Origin: DASRDR01 sp035550795
GTDB lineage: Bacteria; Methylomirabilota; Methylomirabilia; Rokubacteriales; DASRDR01
Direction of reading: 5' to 3'
Assembly (NCBI GenBank): GCA_035550795.1
Contig: DASZOL010000078.1
Span: 41,436-105,435 of the forward strand
Length of the DNA: 64,000 nucleotides
The notes beneath the pieces were generated by a model. It did not search any database. It was not told the DNA's origin and worked only from the letters and a program-made list of their open reading frames with translations. Position numbers and translations under genes: made by a program. Of this stretch, positions 1-8,279 are shown in pieces; the first letter of the stretch is position 1, and each line of letters starts with the position of its first letter.

Positions 1-1017
1 GTGAAGGACCCGGAGCGCTCCGCCGTCGGGCAGGAAGCCCGACCCCACCACCAGCCGACGCCCCCCCGCTTGCTCCGCCTCCACATGGCCGGTGGCGAGC
101 ACGCGCTCGCCGGCCTCGGCGGCGTTGCAGTACAGGCCCTCGAAGGCCACGACCTCGTCGAGCCGGCCCGGGCCCCCTTCGCGCCAGTGCACGTCCGCGA
201 TCCGGTAGACGGCGGGCAGGAACGCGGCCTCGCTCGCATCGGTGACGCGTGCCTCCACGGTCGCGCGGCCGAGGGGCATGTAGCGCCGCTCACCGTATAC
301 CTCGCCGATCTCGTGGTCCGCGCGCGTCGGATGCAGAGACACGTACCGCCCGCGGAAGAGCCGGTAGTGCCAGCGCCGCGATTCCAGGTCCGCCACCGCT
401 CCCGCGTCGAGCCCGAAGCGGGCGGCCGTCTCGGCGCGCCACTGGAGGCGCCGGGCTTCCGGCAGCGGCGTGAGGCCCGCGCCCTCCAGGTCGTCGATCA
501 CCGCACGCAGTCGCCGGGCGCTGTCGGCTCCGTACACGAGGAGGTCGATGTCCGAGAACGTCGGATTGTGGAGGCCCAGCAGGATGGAGCCCGAGACGCC
601 GAATGCATCGAGGGGCACGCTCGACGCGTCGGCCAGCAGCGCCGCGAGATCCCGGGTCTCGCGCTCGAGGGGATCCGAGGGGTCGGCCACGATCTCGGCG
701 AGCCGGCGTTCGGGCACGTAGTAGCGCGCCACCGCGTCCGCCGGGACATGCGAGAAGCGAAGCGCCGTGGCCGGATCCGTCCAGACGTACCGGGGGTGGG
801 CGTCCTCGAGCCACTCCAGCGTCCGGTGAACGTGCCGAACGTGATAGTACGGCAGCGCCCGCCGGTAGGCGATCCCGCCGCGCGCCCACTTCCCGTCCCC
901 GGCGGGCGTGTACTTGAGGTAGGCGGCGTAACGGCCCGGGGGATGAAGGTACCCCACCAGGCAGAAGAGGAGACCCTCCGTCGTCTCGACGAAGTCCCGG
1001 TCCTTCGGCGGCCTCAT
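1..1017 (-). CDS. Nucleotidyltransferase-domain protein, 3' end cut by window edge
   Basis: An uninterrupted 339-codon frame runs from an ATG at 1017 off the left edge of the window, so the C-terminus is missing. Residues 141-158 carry the signature of the DNA polymerase beta-like nucleotidyltransferase fold: V-S-G-S-I-L-L-G, then D156-I-D158 as the metal-binding acidic pair in a strand ending L-L-V-Y. The N-terminal 130 residues are a separate region rich in aromatic and basic residues (Y-H-V-R-H-V-H near 58-64). After about 190 the protein continues as beta-rich sequence of unknown role. The transferred nucleotide and acceptor cannot be told; a stand-alone predicted nucleotidyltransferase is the safest name. 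Kup starts divergently 127 bp away. Confidence 0.75.
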   Translation of the reverse strand, partial: MRPPKDRDFVETTEGLLFCLVGYLHPPGRYAAYLKYTPAGDGKWARGGIAYRRALPYYHVRHVHRTLEWLEDAHPRYVWTDPATALRFSHVPADAVARYYVPERRLAEIVADPSDPLERETRDLAALLADASSVPLDAFGVSGSILLGLHNPTFSDIDLLVYGADSARRLRAVIDDLEGAGLTPLPEARRLQWRAETAARFGLDAGAVADLESRRWHYRLFRGRYVSLHPTRADHEIGEVYGERRYMPLGRATVEARVTDASEAAFLPAVYRIADVHWREGGPGRLDEVVAFEGLYCNAAEAGERVLATGHVEAEQAGGRRLVVGSGFLPDGGALRVLH

Positions 1018-1144
1018 GCTCCGGATGCTACCCCCCGGGCATGGCCCGGTCCACCGCGGCGCGGTCCAGCGCGGCCCCGTCCTGTGAGGCCCATCCCGGC
1101 CCGCGCCTCGGCGACGGGGCCGGCGTATCCGGTAGAGTGTGGGG

Positions 1145-3013
1145 ATGACACCCGCTCGGTCCGCCGGGGTCCGGCACCGGGCGGCCCTCGCCATCACCGC
1201 CCTCGGCGTCGTCTACGGGGACATCGGCACCAGCCCGCTCTATGCGCTGCGCGAGTGCTTCCGCCCGACGCACGGGTTGCCGGCCACCCCCGCGGCGGTG
1301 CTGGGCGTGCTCTCGCTCCTGGTCTGGGCGCTCATCCTGATCGTGAGCGTGAAGTACATCGCCTTCGTCATGCGCGCCGACAATCGCGGCGAGGGTGGGA
1401 TCCTGGCGCTCCTCGCGCTCATTCCGCCGCGCGCGCGGGGGGCGGGCGTCGTCGCGGTCGGGCTCTTCGGCGCCGCTCTCCTCTGCGGCGACGGCGTCAT
1501 CACGCCGGCGATCTCCGTGCTGGCGGCCGTCGAGGGGCTCGAGATCGCGGCGCCGGGCCTGGCCGCCGGGGTGGTCCCCGTCGCGCTCGGCCTGCTGTTC
1601 CTCCTCTTCGCGGTCCAGAAGCAGGGCACGGCTCGGGTGGGCGAGCTGTTCGGCCCGGTCATGCTGGTCTGGTTCGCGACCATTGCGGTGCTGGGCGCGA
1701 TCGAGGTCGGGCGAAGCCCCGGCATCCTTCGCGCGCTGAGCCCGTGGTACGGCGTGCGGCTCTTCATCGAGCACGGCAAAGCGGCGTTCGTGGTCCTGGG
1801 CGCGGTCGTCCTCGCGGTGACCGGCGCGGAGGCTCTGTACGCCGACATGGGTCACTTCGGGCGGGGGCCGCTCCGCTTCGGGTGGATGGGCATCGTGTTC
1901 CCGGCGCTGCTCCTCAACTACCTCGGCCAGGCCGCCCTCGTCCTCCGTCAGCCCGAAGCCGTGCAGAACCCTTTCTACCTCCTGGCTCCCCGCGGATTCC
2001 TCTACCCCCTGCTCGGGCTGGCGACGCTCGCGACGATCATCGCCTCCCAGGCCCTGATCTCCGGCGTGTACTCGCTCATCCGGCAGGCGGTGCGGCTCGG
2101 ATACTTTCCGCGCGTCACGATCGTCCACACCTCCCGGTCGGAGATGGGTCAGGTCTACCTCCCGGAGATCAACGCGCTCCTCATGGTCGGCTGCCTGCTC
2201 ATCGTCGTGGAGTTTCGCTCGTCGAGCGCCTTGGGGGCAGCGTACGGCATCGCGGTGACGGGGACGATGGTCGTCACGAGCGTCCTCTTCTACCTTGTCG
2301 CCCGTCACCGGTGGCGCTGGCCGCGATGGCAGGCCGGAGGGCTGACCGCGTTCTTTCTCGCGCTCGACCTCGGGTTCCTTGGCGCGAACCTTCTCAAGGT
2401 GCGCGAAGGCGGCTGGGTGCCCGTCGCCGTGGCGGCGGGGGTCTATGCGCTCCTGTCGACCTGGAAGCGCGGCGGCGAGCTCATGCGGGCGCTGCTCGCT
2501 CGATCGTCCAGGCCTCTCGAGCCATTCCTCGCCGAGCTTGCGCGGGTCCCTCCGCCCCGCGTCGCCGGCACCGCCGTCTTCCTCACCGCCACGCCCGAGG
2601 GCGTGCCCTCGGTCCTGCTCCAGCACCTCCAGCACAACAAGGCCATCCACGAGAACGTGGTCATCCTCACGGTGGTCACCACCGACGAGCCGGAAGTCCC
2701 CGACGACGAGCGCATCTCGAGCGAGACGCTGGGCGAGCGACTCTACCGGGTCCGCGTCCGCTACGGCTTCATGGAGACGCCCGATGTACCCGCGGTCGTC
2801 GCCCGTTGCTGCGGCCTCGGGATCGGGAGCGCGATCGAGGAGACTAGCTACTACGTCGGGCGCACCCGCCTCCTGCCGAGCGGGCATGCGCCGATGGCGA
2901 AGTGGCGGAAGCTGCTCTTCGGCTTCATGGCGCGGAACGCCCGCTCGGCCACGGAGTACTTCGGCATCCCGCCCGACCGGGTGGTCGAGCTCGGGACCCA
3001 CGTCGAGCTGTGA
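1145..3013 (+). CDS. kup: Kup-family potassium uptake protein
   Basis: Low-affinity K+ uptake permease of the KUP/HAK/KT family, driven by proton symport in the inner membrane. The N-terminus has the family hallmark G-V-V-Y-G-D-I-G-T-S-P-L-Y-A in the first membrane helix, followed by roughly twelve hydrophobic segments to about residue 430 and a soluble C-terminal domain ending with the usual family tail (A-T-E-Y-F-G-I-P at about 604-611). The 622-residue length is typical. ATG 1145 is preferred; a GTG two codons upstream is also possible and there is no strong ribosome binding site. It stands alone, divergent from the nucleotidyltransferase gene and convergent with the TfdA-like gene. Confidence 0.95.
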   Translation: MTPARSAGVRHRAALAITALGVVYGDIGTSPLYALRECFRPTHGLPATPAAVLGVLSLLVWALILIVSVKYIAFVMRADNRGEGGILALLALIPPRARGAGVVAVGLFGAALLCGDGVITPAISVLAAVEGLEIAAPGLAAGVVPVALGLLFLLFAVQKQGTARVGELFGPVMLVWFATIAVLGAIEVGRSPGILRALSPWYGVRLFIEHGKAAFVVLGAVVLAVTGAEALYADMGHFGRGPLRFGWMGIVFPALLLNYLGQAALVLRQPEAVQNPFYLLAPRGFLYPLLGLATLATIIASQALISGVYSLIRQAVRLGYFPRVTIVHTSRSEMGQVYLPEINALLMVGCLLIVVEFRSSSALGAAYGIAVTGTMVVTSVLFYLVARHRWRWPRWQAGGLTAFFLALDLGFLGANLLKVREGGWVPVAVAAGVYALLSTWKRGGELMRALLARSSRPLEPFLAELARVPPPRVAGTAVFLTATPEGVPSVLLQHLQHNKAIHENVVILTVVTTDEPEVPDDERISSETLGERLYRVRVRYGFMETPDVPAVVARCCGLGIGSAIEETSYYVGRTRLLPSGHAPMAKWRKLLFGFMARNARSATEYFGIPPDRVVELGTHVEL

Positions 3014-3041
3014 GGAAGCGGCGGGCGCCGGCGGGGGCGGA

Positions 3042-3902
3042 TCAATCGACGTCGAGCGTGGTCACGCGGCGGAGCTCGCGCGGGTACTTCGTGTCCTCGA
3101 ACGGGCGCGCGCGATGCATGGTGGCGCGATTGTCCCAGATCACGAGATCGCCGACGCGCCACCGGTGCCGGTAGACGAACACGGAGGCGGTCGCGTGCTC
3201 GATGAGCTCGCGGAGCAGTAGCCGCCCCTCCGGCAGGGGCCAGTCAACGATCCGCGAGGCGTGCGACGCCACGTACAGCGAGCGGCGGCCAGAGCGGGGG
3301 ATGATCCGCACCAGCGGATGGACAGCGCCCTTGAGGGCGTCCGCCTCGTCCTTCGAGAACTCGAAACCGAGCGTCTGGCGAGAGTACGCGATGGAGTGGT
3401 GGACGCGAAGCCCTTCGATCTGCGACTTGATCTCGTCGGGAAGCGCGTCGTAGGCGGCGCGCATGTCAGCGTACTCGGTATCGGCGCCGGCCGGGGGGAC
3501 CACCTTCGCCGACAGCATCGAATAGCGACCGGGGGGGTCCTGGAACGACGCGTCGGTGTGCCACAGGCGGTTGCCCAGCCCGTAGGCCCGACGACGGTCG
3601 CCGGACGGGAGGATCCCTCCGTCGGCGCCGAGGTTCGAGATGTCCCCGAGCGCCTCGTTGCCCAGGCGGTTCTTCTGGAGCGCGCTGATCCCCAGCTTGG
3701 TGTGCAGAGTCCCGTCCAGACGCTGGGCAAATGCCAGATGCTCGTCGTCGGTGAACGGCTGGTCGCGGAAGACGAGCACCGCATGCTCGTCCATCCCGGC
3801 GCGGATCTCGGCGAGCGTCCCCGCATCGTGGATGTGCCGCAGATCGACCGGGCTCACCTCGGCCGCGAAGCCCGGGTGGAGCGTCTGGAAGCGTAGCCTC
3901 AT
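3042..3902 (-). CDS. TfdA/TauD-family Fe(II)/2-oxoglutarate dioxygenase
   Basis: 286-residue non-haem iron dioxygenase that couples 2-oxoglutarate decarboxylation to oxidation of an organic substrate. The facial triad is visible: L-W-H115-T-D117 and the distal H263 in T-M-H-R-A-R-P-F; the 2-oxoglutarate-binding Arg is R278 or R279 near the C-terminus. The stretch around H115 followed by S-M-L-S-A-K-V-V-P-P resembles TfdA (2,4-dichlorophenoxyacetate dioxygenase) more than TauD, but the real substrate is unknown. The gene follows the amidohydrolase at 4846-3938 on the same strand after 35 bp, so the two are probably co-transcribed and may act on one substrate. The family is known; substrate assignment is inference. 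Confidence 0.9.
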   Translation of the reverse strand: MRLRFQTLHPGFAAEVSPVDLRHIHDAGTLAEIRAGMDEHAVLVFRDQPFTDDEHLAFAQRLDGTLHTKLGISALQKNRLGNEALGDISNLGADGGILPSGDRRRAYGLGNRLWHTDASFQDPPGRYSMLSAKVVPPAGADTEYADMRAAYDALPDEIKSQIEGLRVHHSIAYSRQTLGFEFSKDEADALKGAVHPLVRIIPRSGRRSLYVASHASRIVDWPLPEGRLLLRELIEHATASVFVYRHRWRVGDLVIWDNRATMHRARPFEDTKYPRELRRVTTLDVD

Positions 3903-3937
3903 CGTGTCCAGAGCCTAGGCGCGCCGGCGTCGAGGCG

Positions 3938-4846
3938 TCAAGCGCGGGGCGGCGGCGCGGGCAGGGGCCAGCCGAGCCATTCGCAGACTCCACGCCCCAT
4001 GACCCATTCGAGATCGTCGCCCTGGAGCCACGGCTGTTCCTTGGTGAACAGATCGATGCACTCGCGGTAGGAGCACGGCATGCGCGTGAGGTCCGTGCCC
4101 CAGAACGTCCGCCGGGGGCCAAAGGCGTCGGCGAGCCGACGGATGGCGTCATGCACATCACGGAACGGATAGGGCTCGGTCGAGAACGACGGCATCCCGG
4201 AAGCTTTCACCGCGACGTTCCGGTGCCTCGCCAGCGCGCACACCGCCGGAAGGTCGTCGAAGGCCTCGGGGGCCCTTCGGCGGATGTCGACCCCGACGTG
4301 GTCGATCACCAGCCTCAGCCCCGGGTGCCTGCCGGCGATGCGGTCCAGCACGCCGAGCGATCCCGGCACCAGCACCATGAGCGGAACCCCGGCCCTCTCG
4401 GCGGCAGGCCACAGCCAGTCGGCCGTCCCGTCGGTCAGGAAGTGACGGTTGTGCTCGTTGTGGAAGGTGAACCGCATGCCGAGCATGCCCGGCGACTGCT
4501 TCCAGTCGTCCACGAGCGCCCGGCTCCCCGGGCTCTTGAGGTCCAGACGCCCCATGACCCCGAACCGGTCGGGGTGGAGCCGCGCGGCCTCGAGCGCAAG
4601 GTCGTTGCGGTCTCCCTCCCAGGAGGGCGGCACGAGCACGATCCGGTCCACCTTCGCCAGCTCCATCTCGAAGAGCAGCATGTCCTTGGTGACCGGATAG
4701 GGCTTCTGGGCCTCGTGGTCGCGCCCGGCGGGCCACGGTCGCGCGGCCGTGTTCGCGCCCCAGAGGTGGACCTGAGAGTCGGCGATGAGCACGCCCCTGG
4801 CTCCCTTCGATCGTGGAGACTCGGCCGTCCGGTCCTCGGTGACCAT
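3938..4846 (-). CDS. Amidohydrolase family 2 (TIM-barrel metal hydrolase)
   Basis: Amidohydrolase-2 / ACMSD-like TIM-barrel protein predicted to hydrolyse or decarboxylate a small organic acid or lactone in the cytoplasm. Visible features are the first-strand motif A-D-S-Q-V-H-L-W, the central V-I-D-H-V-G (barrel His) and the C-terminal W-G-T-D-L-T-R, which holds the metal Asp. The usual H-x-H of strand 1 is Q-V-H here, as is common in this subgroup. ATG 4846 gives 302 residues; a GTG at 4792 would begin directly at the conserved barrel and is a real alternative, since the extra 18 residues are polar and atypical. It is the upstream partner of the TfdA-like dioxygenase. Confidence 0.88.
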   Translation of the reverse strand: MVTEDRTAESPRSKGARGVLIADSQVHLWGANTAARPWPAGRDHEAQKPYPVTKDMLLFEMELAKVDRIVLVPPSWEGDRNDLALEAARLHPDRFGVMGRLDLKSPGSRALVDDWKQSPGMLGMRFTFHNEHNRHFLTDGTADWLWPAAERAGVPLMVLVPGSLGVLDRIAGRHPGLRLVIDHVGVDIRRRAPEAFDDLPAVCALARHRNVAVKASGMPSFSTEPYPFRDVHDAIRRLADAFGPRRTFWGTDLTRMPCSYRECIDLFTKEQPWLQGDDLEWVMGRGVCEWLGWPLPAPPPRA

Positions 4847-4960
4847 CGAGCTTCCGCCCCGGGACCCGCGAGGGTAGCGTACCTCGCCGGACGGGTCGTC
4901 GAAAGGGCAACAACAGAGCCCGGGCGGCGATCGCCCGGGTCCCGGGGATCCCGCTCGCGC

Positions 4961-5275
4961 TTACGCCGCCATCGGGTATCCCGCCTGCTGCCAGGCCTCG
5001 ACACCGCCCCGCAGCGCCCTGGTCTGCGTGAGGCCCTTCGCGCGATAGCGGTCCGCCAGACTGGCGGCCGACGCCTCCGCGGGTCAGGCGCAGTAGAAGA
5101 TGATCTCCTTGCCCTCCGGCAGCGAGCCCGCGACCGTGCGGAACCGGGCAAGGGACATCGCCCCGTCGAGCTTGATGCGGTCGCACTTCGATTCGTCCTC
5201 GTACGCGCACACGAGCAAGGCCTCGCCCGCGGTGACCTGGCGGCGAGCCTCCGCAACGCCAACCCTGTCCGCCAT
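4961..5275 (-). CDS. Rhodanese-like protein, probable selenoprotein (in-frame TGA at codon 64)
   Basis: Small single-domain rhodanese (sulfurtransferase/redox fold) of 104 residues if TGA 5086-5084 is read as selenocysteine. Residues 1-63 end I-I-F-Y-C62-A63; TGA is codon 64; the same frame continues P-A-E-A-S-A-A-S and then A-L-R-G-G-V-E-A-W-Q-Q-A-G-Y-P to a TAA at 4961-4963, the classic rhodanese C-terminus. Relatives, from memory, have Cys-x-Cys-Pro here, so TGA replaces the second Cys. A hairpin 22 nt beyond the TGA looks like a bacterial SECIS. ATG 5275 has an AAGGAG site and lies 13 bp after the aldehyde dehydrogenase, so the two are probably one operon. Read as a stop, the TGA would leave a protein without half its fold. 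Confidence 0.85.
5053..5067 (-). promoter_or_regulatory. Candidate bacterial SECIS hairpin for the small rhodanese
   Basis: On the mRNA strand a perfect 6-bp stem C-C-G-C-C-A / U-G-G-C-G-G closes a 3-nt loop G-U-C. The loop begins 22 nt after the in-frame UGA and its first base is G. Known bSECIS elements have a short apical stem, a G within the first two loop positions and a UGA-to-loop distance of roughly 16-37 nt, so the geometry fits. In GC-rich DNA a short hairpin can arise by chance; weight comes from the matching element in the DedA-rhodanese gene. Confidence 0.65.
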
Positions 5276-5288
5276 TGACGGCGCTCCT

Positions 5289-6767
5289 TCACTCCGACCC
5301 GCCCGGGTCGCGGCGCGCGCCGCCGCCCACCCAGACGGTCTTGATGTTCATGAACTCCTTGGGGCCGTACTCGCCGAGCTCCCGGCCGTACCCGGAGCGC
5401 TTCACGCCCCCGAAAGGCAGCCGCGGGTCGGACGCCACCATGCCGTTGACGAACACCATCCCCGCCTCCAGCTCGTCGACGAAGCGCTCGCGCTCGGCCT
5501 CGTCCCCGGTAAAGACGCTGGCGCCGAGGCCGAACTGCGTGTCGTTCGCGATCCGCAGCGCGGCGTCAGCGTCGGGAACCCGGAACAGCGCGGCGACGGG
5601 CCCGAACACCTCCTCGTGATAGGCGGGCGCCCGCTGCGTCACGTCGCCGAGGACCGTGGGGGCGTAGAAGTTCCCGGGACGGTCGAGGTGCTGCCCCCCG
5701 GTCAGCACCCGCGCTCCCGCGCTCACCGATCCCGTCACCTGCGTCTCGAGCCCGCGCAGGATCTCCGACGTCGCCAGCGGGCCGACGTCGGTGGCCGGGT
5801 CCATCGGGTCGCCCACTCGAAGCGCCCGGACTTCCTGGACGAAGCGCCGCTCGAACTCGTCCGCGATCGGCTCGGCGAGGATGAAGCGCTTCGCCGCGAT
5901 GCACGATTGCCCGTTGTTGATCATGCGCGCCTTCACGGCCGTTCGCACCGCGTCGGCGAGGTCGGCGCTCGGCATGACGATGAACGGATCGCTACCGCCC
6001 AGCTCGAGGACGGTCTTCTTGACGCGCGCGCCTGCCCGCTCCGCCACCGTCCGGCCGGCGCGCTCCCCGCCGGTCAGCGTCACCGCCGCCACCCGGTCGT
6101 CGTCGAGCAGCAGCGGGACCCGGTCGCTCTTGATCAGCAGGGTTTGGAACGCGCCCTCCGGCGCACCGGCCCGGCGAAGGAGGTCCTCGATCGCGAGCGC
6201 GCACTGGGGCACGTTGGCCGCGTGCTTCAGCAGGGCGACGTTGCCCGCCATCAGCGCGGGGGCGGCGAACCGGAAGACCTGCCAGAACGGGAAGTTCCAC
6301 GGCATGATGGCCAGCACGGGCCCGATCGGCTGGTAGCGGATGAAGCTTCTCGCCGCGCCGGTCTGGACGGCCTCGTCCGCCAGCATCGCCTCGCCATGCT
6401 CTGCGTAGAAGCGGCAGGCCCACGCGCACTTTGCCGCTTCCTCGGCAGCCGCGCGGATAGGCTTGCCCATCTCGAGGGTCATCAGCCGTCCGAGGGCCTC
6501 GCGCTCGCCGTCGAGGATGTCCGCGGCGCGGACCAGCAGCCGGGCCCGCTCGGCGAAGGGCGTTCGACGATGCCGACGGAAGGCGGCCGCCGCCGACGCG
6601 AGCTTCTCCTCGATCTGAGCGTCGCTCAGCGTCTCGTAGGTCGCGAGCGTCTCGCCGGTGGCGGGGTTGATGCTCGCCAGGGCGCGCCCGGTCACCCTCC
6701 TCGGAGACCGCCGGCCCCGTCCCTCGCCACCGCGACGAGTGGCCGCTCCCCTCACGCTTCCGGTCAT
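5289..6767 (-). CDS. NAD(P)-dependent aldehyde dehydrogenase (succinate-semialdehyde type)
   Basis: Oxidises an aldehyde to the acid with NAD(P)+ in the cytoplasm. Family motifs: P-W-N-F-P-F-W near 156-162, L-E-L-G-G with catalytic-base E255, and N-N-G-Q-S-C289 with the nucleophilic Cys; the C-terminus has P-F-G-G-V-K-R-S-G-Y-G-R-E-L. I-N-P-A-T-G-E near the start and the overall pattern fit the succinate-semialdehyde dehydrogenase group (GabD/Sad-like). ATG 6767 has a good GAGGAG site but adds an Arg-rich 24-residue leader; GTG 6695 would remove it. The Sec-type rhodanese follows after 13 bp. The actual aldehyde is not known. Confidence 0.93.
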   Translation of the reverse strand: MTGSVRGAATRRGGEGRGRRSPRRVTGRALASINPATGETLATYETLSDAQIEEKLASAAAAFRRHRRTPFAERARLLVRAADILDGEREALGRLMTLEMGKPIRAAAEEAAKCAWACRFYAEHGEAMLADEAVQTGAARSFIRYQPIGPVLAIMPWNFPFWQVFRFAAPALMAGNVALLKHAANVPQCALAIEDLLRRAGAPEGAFQTLLIKSDRVPLLLDDDRVAAVTLTGGERAGRTVAERAGARVKKTVLELGGSDPFIVMPSADLADAVRTAVKARMINNGQSCIAAKRFILAEPIADEFERRFVQEVRALRVGDPMDPATDVGPLATSEILRGLETQVTGSVSAGARVLTGGQHLDRPGNFYAPTVLGDVTQRAPAYHEEVFGPVAALFRVPDADAALRIANDTQFGLGASVFTGDEAERERFVDELEAGMVFVNGMVASDPRLPFGGVKRSGYGRELGEYGPKEFMNIKTVWVGGGARRDPGGSE

Positions 6768-7113
6768 TGGCACTCCTCGCTCGGCGCGAGCCTCGCGGGC
6801 CGGCAGGGACCGGCCAGCCGATGGGCGGGCGCCAAACCACCCTCGTGACGAGCAAGAGCAGGGCCAGGCGCGCAGGCGGCCGGTGGGCAGACCGCTTGCT
6901 GCCCCGTGGCAGAGTTGCCCCGGCTCCCCTCGCGGCCGATTCCGGCGAATCTCCGTGGACCGCGCCCTCGGTCCGCCGGCTTGCCGAGCCCGCCTCGCCT
7001 GCGACAAAACGTCCGCGCGGCGCCGCCGTGACGCCAGGGGCGCGGTGACAGGCTGAGCCGCGCGAAGCGTGCTATGCATGATGGGTATGCATGATGATTG
7101 GAGGAGACGCAGA
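6768..7113. other. Intergenic region between aldehyde dehydrogenase and sugar dehydrogenase
   Basis: About 346 bp between two divergent genes, so promoters for both should lie here. The only structure I see is near the right end, where the decamer ATGCATGATG occurs twice (about 7074-7083 and 7087-7096) just before the GGAGGAG site of the sugar dehydrogenase. GTGACA at 7045-7050 is a weak -35 candidate without a well-spaced -10. No convincing gene or RNA is visible. Confidence 0.5.
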
Positions 7114-8265
7114 GTGCTCCCGAGGATCTCGCTCAGGATGGTCATGGCTTCCCTGGCCGGAACCCTCCTCCTGCTCCAGCTCCAGGCGCAGGCCCAGGCG
7201 CCCCGCTCGCCGACGCCGGCGTCTGCCAGCGGAGTGGTCCGGGCCGAAACCGTCACCGGCGGGCTCGAGCATCCATGGGGCCTTGCCTTCCTCCCCGACG
7301 GGCGGATGCTCGTGACGGAACGGCCGGGACGGCTGCGGATCGTCGATCGCGGTCGCGCGTCCGAGCCCCTCGGGGGCGTGCCGCCGGTAGCGGCCCGGGG
7401 TCAGGGGGGTCTACTCGACATCGCGCTCGACCCGCGCTTCGCCGAGAACCGCCTCGTGTACCTCTCCTACGCGGAACCCGGGCCAAGCGGCACGGCGGGG
7501 ACGGCCGTGGCGCGGGGGCGACTCGGCGAGGGGCGGCTCGACGGCGTCCAAGTGATCTACCGGCAGCGGCCAAAGGTGCAGGGTCCCAACCACTTCGGCT
7601 CCCGCCTCGTCTTCGCGCGGGACGGTACGCTCTTCGTGACCCAGGGCGACCGATTCACCTACCGCGACGGCGCGCAAGATCTGTCGGTCGACTTCGGGAA
7701 GATCATGCGAATCAATTCCGACGGCTCGGTGCCGGCCGACAATCCCTTCGTCGGCCGCCCGAATGCACGGCCCGAGATCTGGTCGTACGGCCATCGCAAC
7801 GTCCAGGCCGCCGCTCTCGACCCGAGGACCGGCCAGCTCTGGACCGTCGAGCACGGGGCGCGGGGCGGTGACGAGCTGAACCACCCGGAGGCCGGCAAGA
7901 ACTACGGCTGGCCCGTCATCACCTACGGGATCGACTACTCGGGGGCGAAGATCGGCGAGGGCACGGCGCGACCCGGGATGGAGCAGCCCGTCTACTACTG
8001 GGATCCCGTGATCGCTCCCTCCGGCATGACGTTCTACACGGGCGATGCGTTCCCCGGCTGGAAGGGCAGCGCGCTCGTTGGCTCCCTGAGGCCGGGGCTC
8101 CTGGTCAGGCTGACGCTGGAGAACGGCCGCGTCACGCGAGAAGAGCGGTACCTCGGCGACCTGGGCGAGCGCATCCGCAACGTGCGGCAGGGGCCGGATG
8201 GCCTCCTCTATCTCCTGACCGACAGCTCCGACGGACGCATCCTGCAGGTCAAGCCGGCGCGTTGA
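7114..8265 (+). CDS. PQQ-dependent sugar dehydrogenase (soluble aldose dehydrogenase family)
   Basis: Periplasmic six-bladed beta-propeller of the GSDH/Asd type, expected to oxidise aldose sugars with pyrroloquinoline quinone. GTG 7114 is chosen because a perfect GGAGGAG ends 7 nt upstream; the protein then begins with a signal peptide (two Arg, a hydrophobic run A-S-L-A-G-T-L-L-L-L, Ala-rich cleavage region near residue 28). Propeller motifs typical of the family follow: H-P-W-G-L-A-F-L-P-D-G, N-H-F-G-S-R-L-V-F, Y-G-H-R-N, H-G-A-R-G-G-D-E-L-N and S-G-M-T-F-Y. Mature length of about 355 residues is normal. In-frame starts further upstream (7069-7087) lack a ribosome binding site. Some homologues do not bind PQQ, so the cofactor is by family. 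Confidence 0.92.
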   Translation: MLPRISLRMVMASLAGTLLLLQLQAQAQAPRSPTPASASGVVRAETVTGGLEHPWGLAFLPDGRMLVTERPGRLRIVDRGRASEPLGGVPPVAARGQGGLLDIALDPRFAENRLVYLSYAEPGPSGTAGTAVARGRLGEGRLDGVQVIYRQRPKVQGPNHFGSRLVFARDGTLFVTQGDRFTYRDGAQDLSVDFGKIMRINSDGSVPADNPFVGRPNARPEIWSYGHRNVQAAALDPRTGQLWTVEHGARGGDELNHPEAGKNYGWPVITYGIDYSGAKIGEGTARPGMEQPVYYWDPVIAPSGMTFYTGDAFPGWKGSALVGSLRPGLLVRLTLENGRVTREERYLGDLGERIRNVRQGPDGLLYLLTDSSDGRILQVKPAR

Positions 8266-8279
8266 GCGCCTGCCAGGAA

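Noticed and set aside
1..2847. Very long plus-strand open frame across the first genes
   Set aside because: It is Arg/Pro/Gly-rich, antisense to the nucleotidyltransferase gene and out of frame with kup; a GC-bias artefact.
1028..3001. 657-codon minus-strand frame opposite kup
   Set aside because: Composition (Asp/Arg/Glu/His-rich, no fold motifs) is that of an antisense shadow; kup is certain.
5084..5086. TGA in the small rhodanese as a true stop or sequencing error
   Set aside because: The frame continues with conserved rhodanese sequence, a bSECIS-like hairpin follows, and the same codon is TGA in the DedA-rhodanese gene; an error at the same catalytic position twice is improbable.
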